64,000 bases of DNA, from contig JAFZRS010000002.1 in the NCBI GenBank assembly GCA_017619715.1, forward strand, positions 124,001-188,000, given 5' to 3'. A model generated the notes under the pieces. That model did not search any database and had not been told where the DNA came from. It worked only from the letters and a program-made list of their open reading frames with translations. Both the position numbers and the translations under genes were made by a program. Positions 26,501 through 35,018 of the stretch are shown one piece after another. Each line of letters starts with the position of its first letter. Position 1 is the first letter of the stretch. This DNA is from Oscillospiraceae bacterium. Lineage in GTDB: Bacteria > Bacillota > Clostridia > Oscillospirales > Oscillospiraceae.

Positions 26501-26528
26501 TTGACAACTGCATAAAACATGATAAAAT
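26501..26528 (+). promoter_or_regulatory. Predicted promoter of T-box leader 3
   Basis: TTGACA, 16 bases, TAAAAT, 32 bases after the stop of copy 1. Confidence 0.6.
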
Positions 26529-26534
26529 CAAAGC

Positions 26535-26825
26535 AATTACATACAAAGGCTTTGACGAAGAGTTCGGCGGGATCGGATCTCCCCAGAGAGCCGGCGGTTG
26601 GTGCAAGACCGGCGTTATCTCCCCGACGATGTAACTTCCGAGCCGGAGAGAAGAACAGATTCCCCGTCGGGATCTCAGTAGAACTTTCCCGTGATGGCTG
26701 CGTAAAGGCATAGGGATTGTCAGATCCTGAAGGGACAGCGGTTGGACCGCTGTAATTTGAGTGGTACCGCGGGTGTTTTTGCACTCGTCTCAAAGTGATT
26801 GCTTTGAGACGGGTGTTTTATTTTT
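26535..26825 (+). promoter_or_regulatory. T-box riboswitch 3, specifier tentatively GUA (Val)
   Basis: This fills the 378-base gap before the second HTH-cupin-ligase gene. The T-box GAGTGGTACCGCG is at 26759-26771. The terminator CACTCGTCTCAAAG / CTTTGAGACGGGTG plus TTTTATTTTT is at 26782-26825. Stem I has CAGAGAGCCGGCGG and GGTGCAAGACCGGC. In the specifier position relative to CTTCCGAGC the triplet is GTA (26631-26633), followed by A as expected. It shares strong primary similarity with leader 2, so the two probably arose with the gene duplication and then changed specifier. Confidence 0.9.
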
Positions 26826-26847
26826 CAGAGCGAGAGGATATACCGAC

Positions 26848-29139
26848 ATGGAACAAATATCGGGACTGGACTTCAAAATCAAAGAAATGGCGCTGCGTAT
26901 CCGCGAACTGCGGGAGATCACGCGCTACACCGCCCAGGAGATGGCGGAAAAGACCGGCGTCACGGTGGAGGAGTATCTCCACTGCGAAAACGGTGAGAGC
27001 GATCTGAACTTTGCCTTCATCTACCGCTGCGCGCTGGCGTTCGGCGTGGACGTGACTGATATCATCGAGGGCGTCAGCCCCACGCTGCGCTCCTACACGC
27101 TCACCCGGGCGGGCAAGGGACAGCGGATCGACCAGGCGCACGGCATGGAGTACTATAACCTCGCCCCGTCGTTCCTCAACCGCATCGCCGAGCCGCTGTA
27201 CGTACACAGCGCCTACAGCGAAGAGGCGCAGCATAAGGATATCCAGCTGACCACCCACGCCGGACAGGAGTGCGACATCGTCATTTCAGGACACCTGATG
27301 GTGCAGGTGGGACACCACAAGGAGATCCTCCACCCCGGCGACAGCATCTATTACGACAGCTCCACGCCCCACGGCATGATCGCCGTGCAGAATGAGGACT
27401 GCTACTTCTACGCCATTGTGCTCAACCCCACCGGCGAGCCGATCCCGGAGCTTTCGCCGGCGAAGATGATCGGCGAGGCGACGCGCGCGGTGCGCCGCGA
27501 CGACGGCGAACGGATTTATCGCCAGTTTATCGACGTGACGGAGGACGAAAACGGCACACCCACGTCGATCCGGTTCAAAAACGAGGACAAGTTCAACTTC
27601 GCCTTCGATCTGGTGGACGCGCTGGCGCGGCGTGAGCCGGACAAGCTGGCCATGCTGCACGTATCAGCGGACAAGACGGAGAGGCGCTTTACGTTCAACG
27701 ACATGAAGCGCGCCTCCAGCCAGTGCGCCAACTATTTCAAGAGCCTCGGCATCAAGAAAGGCGACCGGGTGTTGCTGGCGCTGCGGCGGCATTACCAGTT
27801 CTGGTTTGCCATGCTGGGTCTGAACAAGCTGGGCGCCGTTGCCATTCCCGCCACCAGCCAGCTCCAGGCGCACGACTTTGCGTATCGCTTCCGGGCGGCA
27901 GGCGTCACCGCCGTAATTTGTACGGACTGCGACGATACGGCGGAGCAGATCGACGTAGCCTGCCGGGAGTACGACGGTCTGAAGCACAAAATAATCGTCA
28001 ACTCCGCCCGGGAGGGCTGGCGGACCTTCGATGAGGAGTATAAGCTCTTCAGCTCCCACTTCAAGCGCACGGAGGACGCCCCCTGCGGCGGCGATCTCAT
28101 GCTGATGTATTTCACCTCCGGCACCTCCGGCTATCCCAAGATTGCCGCCCACGATTACCGCTATCCCCTCGGTCACTTCCACACGGCGAAATACTGGCAC
28201 GCGGTGGACCGGGAGGGACTGCACTTCACCATTTCCGACACCGGTTGGGCGAAGGCGATGTGGGGCAAGATGTACGGCCAGTGGCTGTGCGAGGCGGCGA
28301 CCTTCGTCTACGACTTTGACCGATTCGACGCCTCCGACATTCTGCCCATGTTTGCCAAGTACCATATCACCACCTTCTGCGCGCCGCCGACCATGCTGCG
28401 CATGATGGTCAAGCAGGACATCTCCAAGTACGATCTATCCTCCGTACAGCACATGACCACCGCCGGCGAGGCGCTTAACCCCGAGGTCTACCGGCAGTTC
28501 GAGAAAGCCACGGGTCTGCACATCATGGAGGGCTTCGGACAGTCGGAGAGCACCATGATCATCGGCAACCTGGTGGGCGCGCCTCACAAGATCGGCTCCA
28601 TGGGCAAGCCCGCGCCCATTTACGACGTGGATCTGGTGGACATGGAGGGCAAGAGCGTGGCGGTGGGCGAAGTCGGTGAGATCGTTGTCCGCGTGCAGGA
28701 CGGCTCCCCCTGCGGCCTGGCGCTGTGTTACTACGGCGACAAGGAAAAGACGGACGAATCGTGGCACGACGGGTATTACCACACCGGCGACACCGCCTGG
28801 CGCGATGAGGACGGCTTTTTCTGGTACGTGGGGCGCGTGGACGACGTAATCAAGTCCTCCGGCTACCGCATAGGACCATTCGAAATTGAGAGCGTCATTA
28901 TGGAACTGCCCTACGTTTTGGAGTGCGGCGTATCCGCCGCGCCGGACGAGGTGCGCGGTCAGGTGGTGAAGGCTTCCATCGTACTGGTGCCGGACACGGA
29001 GGGTACGGAGGAGCTGAAAAAGGAGATCCAGACCTACGTCAAGACCCATACGGCGCCGTATAAGTACCCGCGCATCGTGGTCTTCCGCGAGAGCCTTCCC
29101 AAGACGGTCAGCGGCAAGATCCAGCGCAACAGGCTGTGA
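26848..29139 (+). CDS. HTH-cupin-acyl-CoA synthetase fusion (copy 2)
   Basis: 763 residues with the same order as copy 1: HTH (about 12-70, LRIRELREITRYTAQEMAEKTG), cupin (HAGQE, then GDSIYYDSSTPHG), then ligase with TSGTSGYPK (423-431), SDTGWAKAMWGKMYGQWL, GFGQSE, GRVDDVIKSSGYRIGPFEIE and K757 in TVSGKIQ. The ligase halves are much closer to each other than the HTH halves. The start is ATG 26848 after a modest GAGAGGA site. It heads the amidase-BCAT-VOR run, so its product is the likely entry substrate for the oxidoreductase. Confidence 0.88.
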   Translation: MEQISGLDFKIKEMALRIRELREITRYTAQEMAEKTGVTVEEYLHCENGESDLNFAFIYRCALAFGVDVTDIIEGVSPTLRSYTLTRAGKGQRIDQAHGMEYYNLAPSFLNRIAEPLYVHSAYSEEAQHKDIQLTTHAGQECDIVISGHLMVQVGHHKEILHPGDSIYYDSSTPHGMIAVQNEDCYFYAIVLNPTGEPIPELSPAKMIGEATRAVRRDDGERIYRQFIDVTEDENGTPTSIRFKNEDKFNFAFDLVDALARREPDKLAMLHVSADKTERRFTFNDMKRASSQCANYFKSLGIKKGDRVLLALRRHYQFWFAMLGLNKLGAVAIPATSQLQAHDFAYRFRAAGVTAVICTDCDDTAEQIDVACREYDGLKHKIIVNSAREGWRTFDEEYKLFSSHFKRTEDAPCGGDLMLMYFTSGTSGYPKIAAHDYRYPLGHFHTAKYWHAVDREGLHFTISDTGWAKAMWGKMYGQWLCEAATFVYDFDRFDASDILPMFAKYHITTFCAPPTMLRMMVKQDISKYDLSSVQHMTTAGEALNPEVYRQFEKATGLHIMEGFGQSESTMIIGNLVGAPHKIGSMGKPAPIYDVDLVDMEGKSVAVGEVGEIVVRVQDGSPCGLALCYYGDKEKTDESWHDGYYHTGDTAWRDEDGFFWYVGRVDDVIKSSGYRIGPFEIESVIMELPYVLECGVSAAPDEVRGQVVKASIVLVPDTEGTEELKKEIQTYVKTHTAPYKYPRIVVFRESLPKTVSGKIQRNRL

Positions 29140-29149
29140 GGTGAAAAGC

Positions 29150-29935
29150 GTGAAAATATCCTGCATACAGATGGATATGAAGCTCGCCGCGCCCGAGGAG
29201 AACTTTGCCCGGGCGGAAAAGCTAATCGAACAGGCGGTTTTAGATGATTGCGATGTGATCGTACTGCCCGAGACGTGGAATACAGGTTTCTTCCCCAAAG
29301 AGAGACTTGCCGATCTGGCGGACGACGACGGAAAGGCCGTGCAATCGCGCATCGGCGCACTGGCGGCGAAGTACCGTGTCAATATCGTGGCGGGCAGCGT
29401 CGCCAACCGGCGGGGCAGTGACGTTTTCAACAGCGCCTACGTCTTTGACCGTGCGGGCAAGACCGTCGCCGTCTACGATAAAACGCATCTCTTTACTCCC
29501 ATGGGCGAGGACAATTATTTCAAAAAGGGTGATCACCTTTCACCGTTCACGCTGGACGGTGTGCGCTGCGGACTCATCATCTGCTACGACGTGCGTTTCC
29601 CGGAGCTTACCCGCAGCTATGCGGTAGAGGGGATGGACGTGCTGTTTGTGGTGTCACAGTGGCCGCGTGTGCGCATACCCCATCTGCTGGCGCTGACGAA
29701 GGCGCGCGCCATTGAAAATCAGGCGTTTGTCGTCTGCTGCAATTCCTGCGGCAGCGCGGGGGATACTGTTTACGGCGGAAACTCCTCCGTACACGATCCG
29801 TGGGGCGAGACGCTGGCGCAGGCTGGCAGCGGCGAGGAGATCCTCCGCGCCGACTGCGATCTTACCATTGTGCAAAATATCCGCGAGACCATCAACGTGT
29901 TCCGCGACAGACGGCGGGAGCTCTATCACATATAA
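29150..29935 (+). CDS. Nitrilase-superfamily amidase (omega-amidase-like)
   Basis: About 261 residues of carbon-nitrogen hydrolase fold. The catalytic Glu is in VLPETWNTGFF, the Lys in DKTHLF and the Cys in GLIICYDVRFPE; the C-terminal half is LLALTKARAIENQAFVVCCNSCG. Omega-amidases hydrolyse 2-oxoglutaramate or similar amides; relatives act on short amides. Placed between the ligase and the branched-chain aminotransferase, it could supply acids or ammonia, but the substrate is not evident. GTG 29150 is preferred since GAGGTG sits six bases upstream; GTG 29141 is the alternative. Confidence 0.85.
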   Translation: MKISCIQMDMKLAAPEENFARAEKLIEQAVLDDCDVIVLPETWNTGFFPKERLADLADDDGKAVQSRIGALAAKYRVNIVAGSVANRRGSDVFNSAYVFDRAGKTVAVYDKTHLFTPMGEDNYFKKGDHLSPFTLDGVRCGLIICYDVRFPELTRSYAVEGMDVLFVVSQWPRVRIPHLLALTKARAIENQAFVVCCNSCGSAGDTVYGGNSSVHDPWGETLAQAGSGEEILRADCDLTIVQNIRETINVFRDRRRELYHI

Positions 29936-29965
29936 AAACTTTTTATGTATAAGGAGAAGACAAAA

Positions 29966-31066
29966 ATGGACTACACATTCCCCGTAACGAGAACGAAGCA
30001 CCCCAAGGCACGGCCGCAGGACGAGAACAATCTCGGCTTTTGCAACTATTTTACCGACCATATGTTCATGATGGACTATGACGAGGGACAGGGCTGGCAT
30101 GACGGCCGCGTTGTCCCCAACGAGCCCATTGCCATCGATCCCGCCTCCTGCGTACTGCACTATGCGCAGATGATGTTCGAGGGCATGAAGGCGTACCTGC
30201 GTCCCGACGGCGAGATCCAGATTTTCCGCCCGGACATGAACGCCAAGCGTATGGCGCGCACCGCCGAGCGTATGGTGATCCCCGAGCTGCCGGAGGAGAT
30301 TTTGATCGCCGGCATCAAGGCGGTATTCAAAGAGGACGCGGACTGGATGCCCAGCGCCGAGGGTACGTCCATGTATATCCGTCCTTTCATCTTCGGCAAT
30401 GAGATTTCTTTCTCCGCGCTGCCTGCTAAGCACTATACATTTATCATTCTTCTCGCGCCCACCGGCGCATACTATGCCTCCAACAGCGGCAAACTGGGTA
30501 CGTCCCGCATCTACGTGCAGGACACGTATATCCGCGCCGCCAAGGGCGGTACGGGCTTTGCCAAGGTAGGCGGCAACTACGGCGGCGCCATGCGCGCGAG
30601 TTTGGAAGCCAAGAAGTATAACTGCAAAGACGTTTTGTGGCTGGACGCGGCGGAGCATAAGTACGTGGAGGAGATCGGCACGTCCAACGCTTTCTTCCGC
30701 ATCGGCGACGAGGTCATCACCGCGCCGCTGGATTCCGGCACGATCCTGCCCGGTATCACCAGAGATTCCGTCATTCAGCTTCTCAAGAAGTGGGGCGTGA
30801 AGGTCAGCGAGCGCAAGCTGTCCCTCGATGAGCTGGTCGCCGCCGCCAAGGACGGTTCCCTTAAAGAAATTTTCGCCAGCGGCACGGCGGCGGTCATTTC
30901 GCCCATCGGCTGTCTGAACGTCAAGGGCACCGATTACCCGGTCGCCGACGGCGAGGCGGGCGAGATTGCCACGCGGCTTTACCACGACCTGTACGGTATC
31001 CAGACCGGCACTGTGGAGGACTACATGGGCTGGACGTATCCGCTGGGCATTTCCGTCAAGAAATGA
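29966..31066 (+). CDS. ilvE: Branched-chain amino acid aminotransferase
   Basis: 366-residue fold-IV PLP enzyme interconverting Val/Leu/Ile and their 2-oxo acids with glutamate/2-oxoglutarate. Seen: CVLHYAQMMFEGMKAYLRPDG, the FRPDMNAKRM phosphate region, RPFIFG, KVGGNYGGAMRA with the PLP lysine region, VLWLDAAEHKYVEEIGTSNAFF and GTAAVISPIG. ATG 29966 is chosen for AAGGAG nine bases upstream. The last bases overlap the MinD-like gene (ATGA). In the cluster it links 2-oxo acids made or used by the oxidoreductase to amino acids. Confidence 0.95.
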   Translation: MDYTFPVTRTKHPKARPQDENNLGFCNYFTDHMFMMDYDEGQGWHDGRVVPNEPIAIDPASCVLHYAQMMFEGMKAYLRPDGEIQIFRPDMNAKRMARTAERMVIPELPEEILIAGIKAVFKEDADWMPSAEGTSMYIRPFIFGNEISFSALPAKHYTFIILLAPTGAYYASNSGKLGTSRIYVQDTYIRAAKGGTGFAKVGGNYGGAMRASLEAKKYNCKDVLWLDAAEHKYVEEIGTSNAFFRIGDEVITAPLDSGTILPGITRDSVIQLLKKWGVKVSERKLSLDELVAAAKDGSLKEIFASGTAAVISPIGCLNVKGTDYPVADGEAGEIATRLYHDLYGIQTGTVEDYMGWTYPLGISVKK

Positions 31067-31713
31067 AACGTGTTACCCTCTTTTGCGGACACTACGGGAG
31101 CGGCAAGACCAATCTCGCGGTGAACTGGGCGGCGTATCTGAAGCGGCAGGGTCACAGCGTGGCGCTGGCGGATATCGACATCGTCAACCCGTATTTTCGC
31201 TCCGCCGATTCACGCCGCGCCCTGGAAGAGCAGGGGGTTGAGGTCATTGCGCTGCCCTTTGCCAACACCAACGTGGATCTGCCTGCCCTGCCGCAGGAGG
31301 TATATGGATTGGTGCAGCGGCGTGACGTGTACGCCGTGCTGGACGTGGGCGGCGACGATCGCGGCGCGTACGCGCTGGGGAGATACGTGCCGTATCTGCG
31401 GGAGGAGAACGACTACGAGATGCTCTTCGTGGTGAACTTCTGCCGTCCGCTGACGCAGGACGTACCTGGCGCGCTGGAGGTTCTGCGTGAGATCGAGGGC
31501 GCGTCGGGACTGCCCTTCACGGGCATCGTCCACAACTCCAATCTGGGCGAGGAGACAACGGCGGAGCTGATCGAGCGGACAACTCCGCTGGCGTCGGAGC
31601 TGTCCGAGCGTGCGGGACTGCCCCTGCTATTTACCTCGGTGCGGCGGGAGCTTGCCGCCGACCTCCGCCGTGACGACCTGTTTATTTTGGATTTGCAACC
31701 GAAACTCTTTTGA
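31063..31713 (+). CDS. MinD/CobQ-like P-loop ATPase linked to the oxidoreductase
   Basis: 216 residues. Walker A GHYGSGKTNLAVN (9-21), DIDIVNPYFRSADSR as switch I, and VLDVGGDDRGAYALG as the Walker B-like strand. This is a SIMIBI-class ATPase of the ParA/MinD/NifH type but without partition-gene neighbours. Translationally coupled to ilvE and followed by the ferredoxin subunit, it might serve cofactor insertion or complex assembly; this is guesswork from position. Confidence 0.75.
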   Translation: MKRVTLFCGHYGSGKTNLAVNWAAYLKRQGHSVALADIDIVNPYFRSADSRRALEEQGVEVIALPFANTNVDLPALPQEVYGLVQRRDVYAVLDVGGDDRGAYALGRYVPYLREENDYEMLFVVNFCRPLTQDVPGALEVLREIEGASGLPFTGIVHNSNLGEETTAELIERTTPLASELSERAGLPLLFTSVRRELAADLRRDDLFILDLQPKLF

Positions 31714-31728
31714 AAAGGAGATGCTGTT

Positions 31729-31935
31729 ATGCCGAAAGTGACATTTCGAGAGGATCTGTGCAAGGGCTGCGGGCTGTGCGTATCGGCCTGCCCCCGCAAG
31801 ATTCTGGAAATTGCGAAGGATCAGATCAACAGAAAAGGACACAACCCCGCACGGATCACCGATCAGGGCAAGTGCATCGGGTGCGCGTTTTGCGCCACGA
31901 TGTGTCCTGATTGCGTGATCACCGTGGAAAAGTGA
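31729..31935 (+). CDS. 2-Oxoacid:ferredoxin oxidoreductase, ferredoxin (delta) subunit
   Basis: 68 residues with two [4Fe-4S] motifs: CKGCGLCVSACP (about 11-22) and CIGCAFCATMCP (about 49-60). It carries electrons between the TPP site of the beta subunit and external ferredoxin. It is the first of four contiguous subunit genes in the order delta-alpha-beta-gamma, the normal arrangement of VOR/KOR enzymes. AAGGAG precedes the ATG. Confidence 0.93.
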   Translation: MPKVTFREDLCKGCGLCVSACPRKILEIAKDQINRKGHNPARITDQGKCIGCAFCATMCPDCVITVEK

Positions 31936-31945
31936 GGTGTACGAG

Positions 31946-33010
31946 ATGGGAAATAAAGTGCTGATGAAAGGCAACGAGGCGATCGCCGAGGCGGCAATCC
32001 GTGCCGGCTGCCGTCACTACTTCGGCTATCCGATCACGCCGCAGACGGAGGTCGCCGCCTATATGGCAAAGCGCATGCCGAAGATCGGCGGGACGTTTTT
32101 GCAGGCGGAGAGCGAGATCGCCGCGATCAACATGGTCTACGGCGTCGCCGGAACGGGCAGACGCGTGATGACCTCCTCGTCCTCCCCGGGCGTTTCGCTC
32201 AAGCAGGAGGGCATCTCCTACATAGCCGGGAGCGATCTGCCGTGTTTGATCGTGGACGTACAGCGCGGCGGCCCGGGCCTTGGCGGTATCCAGCCCTCCC
32301 AGTCGGATTATTTTCAGGCGACCAAGGGCGGCGGACACGGCGACTATCACCTGATCGTCCTCGCTCCCGCCTCCGTGCAGGAGATGGCGGATCTCACCGG
32401 TCTGGCGTTTGATCTTGCGGACAAGTACCGTGTACCCGCCATGCTGCTGGCGGACGGCACCATCGGTCAGATGATGGAGCCGGTGGAGCTTGCCGAGGCG
32501 CAAGAGGTTACGTTCACGGAAAAGCCGTGGGCGGTCACCGGCACCAAGGGCAAGCGGGAGCATCACGTGGTCAACTCCCTCTACCTCGTTCCCGAGGAGC
32601 TGGAGAAGAAGAATTTCGAGCGCTATGAGCGCTACGCCGCCATTGCAAAGAACGAGACGCGCTGGGAGAGCTTCATGATGGAGGACGCGGAGTACTGCGT
32701 CGTGGCTTTCGGCATCGCCTCGCGCGTATCGAAGAACGCGGTGGTCGCGGCGCGCAAGGAGGGGATCAAGGTCGGCTTGATCCGCCCGATCACCCTCTGG
32801 CCGTTCCCCAAGCAGGTTTTGGCGGACGCGGTAGAGCAGGTCAAGGGCTTTTTGTGCGTGGAGCTGTCCATGGGACAGATGATCGAGGACGTGAAGCTCG
32901 CCACCGGCGGCAAGCGGGAAGTGGCGCTTTGCAACCGGACGGGCGGCATGATCATGTCGCCGGAGGAAGTGCTGGAGAGCATTCGCAAATTGGCGGGAGG
33001 TGACAAGTGA
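31946..33010 (+). CDS. vorB: 2-Oxoacid:ferredoxin oxidoreductase, alpha subunit (VOR/KOR type)
   Basis: 354 residues. [20 protein letters not shown] marks the pyrimidine-binding domain; [24 protein letters not shown] and [22 protein letters not shown] are typical of 2-oxoisovalerate/2-oxoglutarate oxidoreductases. The C-terminal domain ([15 protein letters not shown]...[11 protein letters not shown]) resembles transketolase C. The enzyme reversibly converts a 2-oxo acid, CoA and oxidised ferredoxin to acyl-CoA, CO2 and reduced ferredoxin. ATG 31946 follows GAGG. Branched substrate specificity is inferred from ilvE and the ligases. Confidence 0.93.
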   Translation: MGNKVLMKGNEAIAEAAIRAGCRHYFGYPITPQTEVAAYMAKRMPKIGGTFLQAESEIAAINMVYGVAGTGRRVMTSSSSPGVSLKQEGISYIAGSDLPCLIVDVQRGGPGLGGIQPSQSDYFQATKGGGHGDYHLIVLAPASVQEMADLTGLAFDLADKYRVPAMLLADGTIGQMMEPVELAEAQEVTFTEKPWAVTGTKGKREHHVVNSLYLVPEELEKKNFERYERYAAIAKNETRWESFMMEDAEYCVVAFGIASRVSKNAVVAARKEGIKVGLIRPITLWPFPKQVLADAVEQVKGFLCVELSMGQMIEDVKLATGGKREVALCNRTGGMIMSPEEVLESIRKLAGGDK

Positions 33011-33762
33011 TGGTCGTTTTTGAAAAACCCAAGAGCCTGACCGATAAGGAGTTCCACTACTGCCCGGGCTGTCCCCACGGTATCATTCACCGTCTGGTCG
33101 CCGAGGCGATCGACACGCTGGGCATCGAGGGCATCGCCATCGGCGTAGCGCCGGTGGGCTGTGCGGTCATGGCGTATGACTACTTCAAATGCGACATGGT
33201 GGAGGCGGCGCACGGCCGCGCCCCCGCCATGGCGACGGGCATCAAGCGGAGCCTGCCGGAGAATATCGTCTTTACCTATCAGGGCGACGGCGATCTTGCC
33301 TCCATCGGCATGGCGGAGACGGTACACGCCGCCACCCGCAACGAGAATATCACCGTCATCTTTGTCAACAACGCCATCTACGGCATGACCGGCGGACAGA
33401 TGGCGCCCACGTCCCTGCCCGGACAGGTCACCCAGACCTCGCCCTACGGACGCGACGTAAAGACCGCAGGCTATCCCATCAAGGTGGCGGAGCTTCTCTC
33501 GTCGCTGGACGGCCCGGCCTATATCGCCCGGGTGGCGGTGAACAACGTTAAGCACGTGTTGGAGGCGAAAAAGGCGATCCAAAAGGCGTTTGAGAACCAG
33601 ATCCAGGGCAAGGGCTTCTCGCTGGTCGAGGTCGTCTCGGCGTGTCCCACCAACTGGGGCATGACGCCTCAAAAGGCGCTGGAGTGGGTGGAGGAGAAGA
33701 TGATCCCCTATTATCCCCTGGGCGTCTACAAGGACAAGAAGGCAGAAAAGGAGGCGGAGTAA
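33010..33762 (+). CDS. vorA: 2-Oxoacid:ferredoxin oxidoreductase, beta (TPP) subunit
   Basis: 250 residues. [21 protein letters not shown] supplies cluster and TPP contacts; [14 protein letters not shown] and [18 protein letters not shown] form the TPP/Mg2+ motif (GDGD...NN). ATG 33010 overlaps the alpha stop by one base and sits six bases after AGGTGA; GTG 33007 is a poorer choice. Together with the alpha subunit it forms the catalytic core. Confidence 0.93.
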   Translation: MVVFEKPKSLTDKEFHYCPGCPHGIIHRLVAEAIDTLGIEGIAIGVAPVGCAVMAYDYFKCDMVEAAHGRAPAMATGIKRSLPENIVFTYQGDGDLASIGMAETVHAATRNENITVIFVNNAIYGMTGGQMAPTSLPGQVTQTSPYGRDVKTAGYPIKVAELLSSLDGPAYIARVAVNNVKHVLEAKKAIQKAFENQIQGKGFSLVEVVSACPTNWGMTPQKALEWVEEKMIPYYPLGVYKDKKAEKEAE

Positions 33763-33764
33763 TT

Positions 33765-34298
33765 ATGACGACGCAGATCCTAATCGCAGGCTTCGGCGGA
33801 CAGGGTATTCTGTTCGTAGGCAAATTCCTTGCCAATAAGGGGCTTTTGGAGGGTCGGCAGTTGAGCTGGCTGCCTTCCTACGGACCGGAAATGCGCGGCG
33901 GCACGGCAAATTGCAGCGTGGTGCTCTCCGACGATCCTGTGGGTTCGCCCATCGTCCATAAGCCGGACGTGCTGATCGCCATGAACCTGCCGTCTCTGGA
34001 TAAATACGAGAGCGCCGTGGTACCCGGCGGCACGATTCTGGTGGATTCCACCCTCATCGAGCGCAAGGTCACGCGCACGGACGTAAAGGTGTTCTACGTC
34101 CCCGCCACGCGCTTGGCACAGCAGAACGGACTGGGCAATTTGGGCAATATGATCATGATGGGCAAGACGATCCGCGAATGCGCCCTCGTCTCCCGCGAGG
34201 GGATCGAGGACGCCGTCCGCACCGTCGTCTCCGCCAAACACCCGGAGCTATATGACGTGAACCTCAAAGCACTGCAGCTCGGCTACGAGTTCGTGTAA
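33765..34298 (+). CDS. 2-Oxoacid:ferredoxin oxidoreductase, gamma subunit
   Basis: 177 residues. It begins with [20 protein letters not shown] and has [27 protein letters not shown], the CoA-binding gamma-subunit fold. Two bases after the beta stop, with AAGGAGG just upstream. Last gene of the run; a terminator follows. Confidence 0.93.
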   Translation: MTTQILIAGFGGQGILFVGKFLANKGLLEGRQLSWLPSYGPEMRGGTANCSVVLSDDPVGSPIVHKPDVLIAMNLPSLDKYESAVVPGGTILVDSTLIERKVTRTDVKVFYVPATRLAQQNGLGNLGNMIMMGKTIRECALVSREGIEDAVRTVVSAKHPELYDVNLKALQLGYEFV

Positions 34299-34312
34299 GT
34301 TATAAAACACAA

Positions 34313-34346
34313 AGAGAAACGCCCTCTTATGAGGGCGTTTCTCTTA
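34313..34346. terminator. Bidirectional terminator between the VOR and V-ATPase operons
   Basis: 14-bp perfect arms AGAGAAACGCCCTC / GAGGGCGTTTCTCT with a TTAT loop, between convergent operons. Confidence 0.8.
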
Positions 34347-34356
34347 TATTGATACC

Positions 34357-35010
34357 TTATTTCCGATAGCGATGCGCGTCCTGCAGCACCATGTCCTTGA
34401 CCTTCATCAGCCGGGTGGTGTTGCCGCGCTCGTTTTCGTCCAGCTTCATGGAGATATAGCGGATATTCCGCTCCGTCTCCGGGATCATCACGTATTCCAG
34501 CGCGTTGACGCGGCGGCGGGTCTTTTCGATCTCCTGCGCCAAAAGCTGCATGGATTTCTCCACCTCCGCCAGCTCCAGCATATCATGGAACACTTCGTTG
34601 ATCTGCTCCAGCGCCGCGTCCAGCTCGCCGCTGGTCTGGGCAAAGCCGTAGGGGAACAGCTCCGCAGGGTCGTCGTTGGTGGTGTGGAAGTCGTACACAG
34701 GCACGTTCACCGACATGATGTTGCGGTAGCTCACGTCCAGCTCCACGCCGGCTTTGGGATATAAAAGAGCCTGTTCCAGCATCTCCGGACCCATGATGGC
34801 GGCCGCCACCGTCAGCGCGGCGTTGCTCCGGGCGATGCCCTCCTCCACCTTGCGCCGCAGTACCCGGTTGCGGCGCACGATGTCGAGAAACTGCTTCATC
34901 ATCTCGTCCCGCTTGTCTTTGAGGAGCTTGTGACCGCGCACGGCGGTTTTCAGCCGACCCTTCAGCCGCGTCAGCTCCATGCGGGTGGGGTTGATGGTTT
35001 TACCGGTCAT
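34357..35010 (-). CDS. ntpD: V-type ATPase subunit D (central rotor stalk)
   Basis: 217 residues, a long antiparallel coiled coil opening NPTRMELTRLKGRLKTAVRGHKLLKDKRDEMMKQF, the conserved D-subunit start. It turns inside the A3B3 ring. Last gene of the nine-gene operon, eight bases after subunit B. Confidence 0.95.
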   Translation of the reverse strand: MTGKTINPTRMELTRLKGRLKTAVRGHKLLKDKRDEMMKQFLDIVRRNRVLRRKVEEGIARSNAALTVAAAIMGPEMLEQALLYPKAGVELDVSYRNIMSVNVPVYDFHTTNDDPAELFPYGFAQTSGELDAALEQINEVFHDMLELAEVEKSMQLLAQEIEKTRRRVNALEYVMIPETERNIRYISMKLDENERGNTTRLMKVKDMVLQDAHRYRK

Positions 35011-35018
35011 AGCGCACC

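Noticed and set aside
19643..34298. Reading the branched-chain cluster as a Stickland-type degradation pathway
   Set aside because: The same enzymes would fit, but T-box control favours expression under amino acid shortage, which suits synthesis. Kept as the main alternative rather than excluded.
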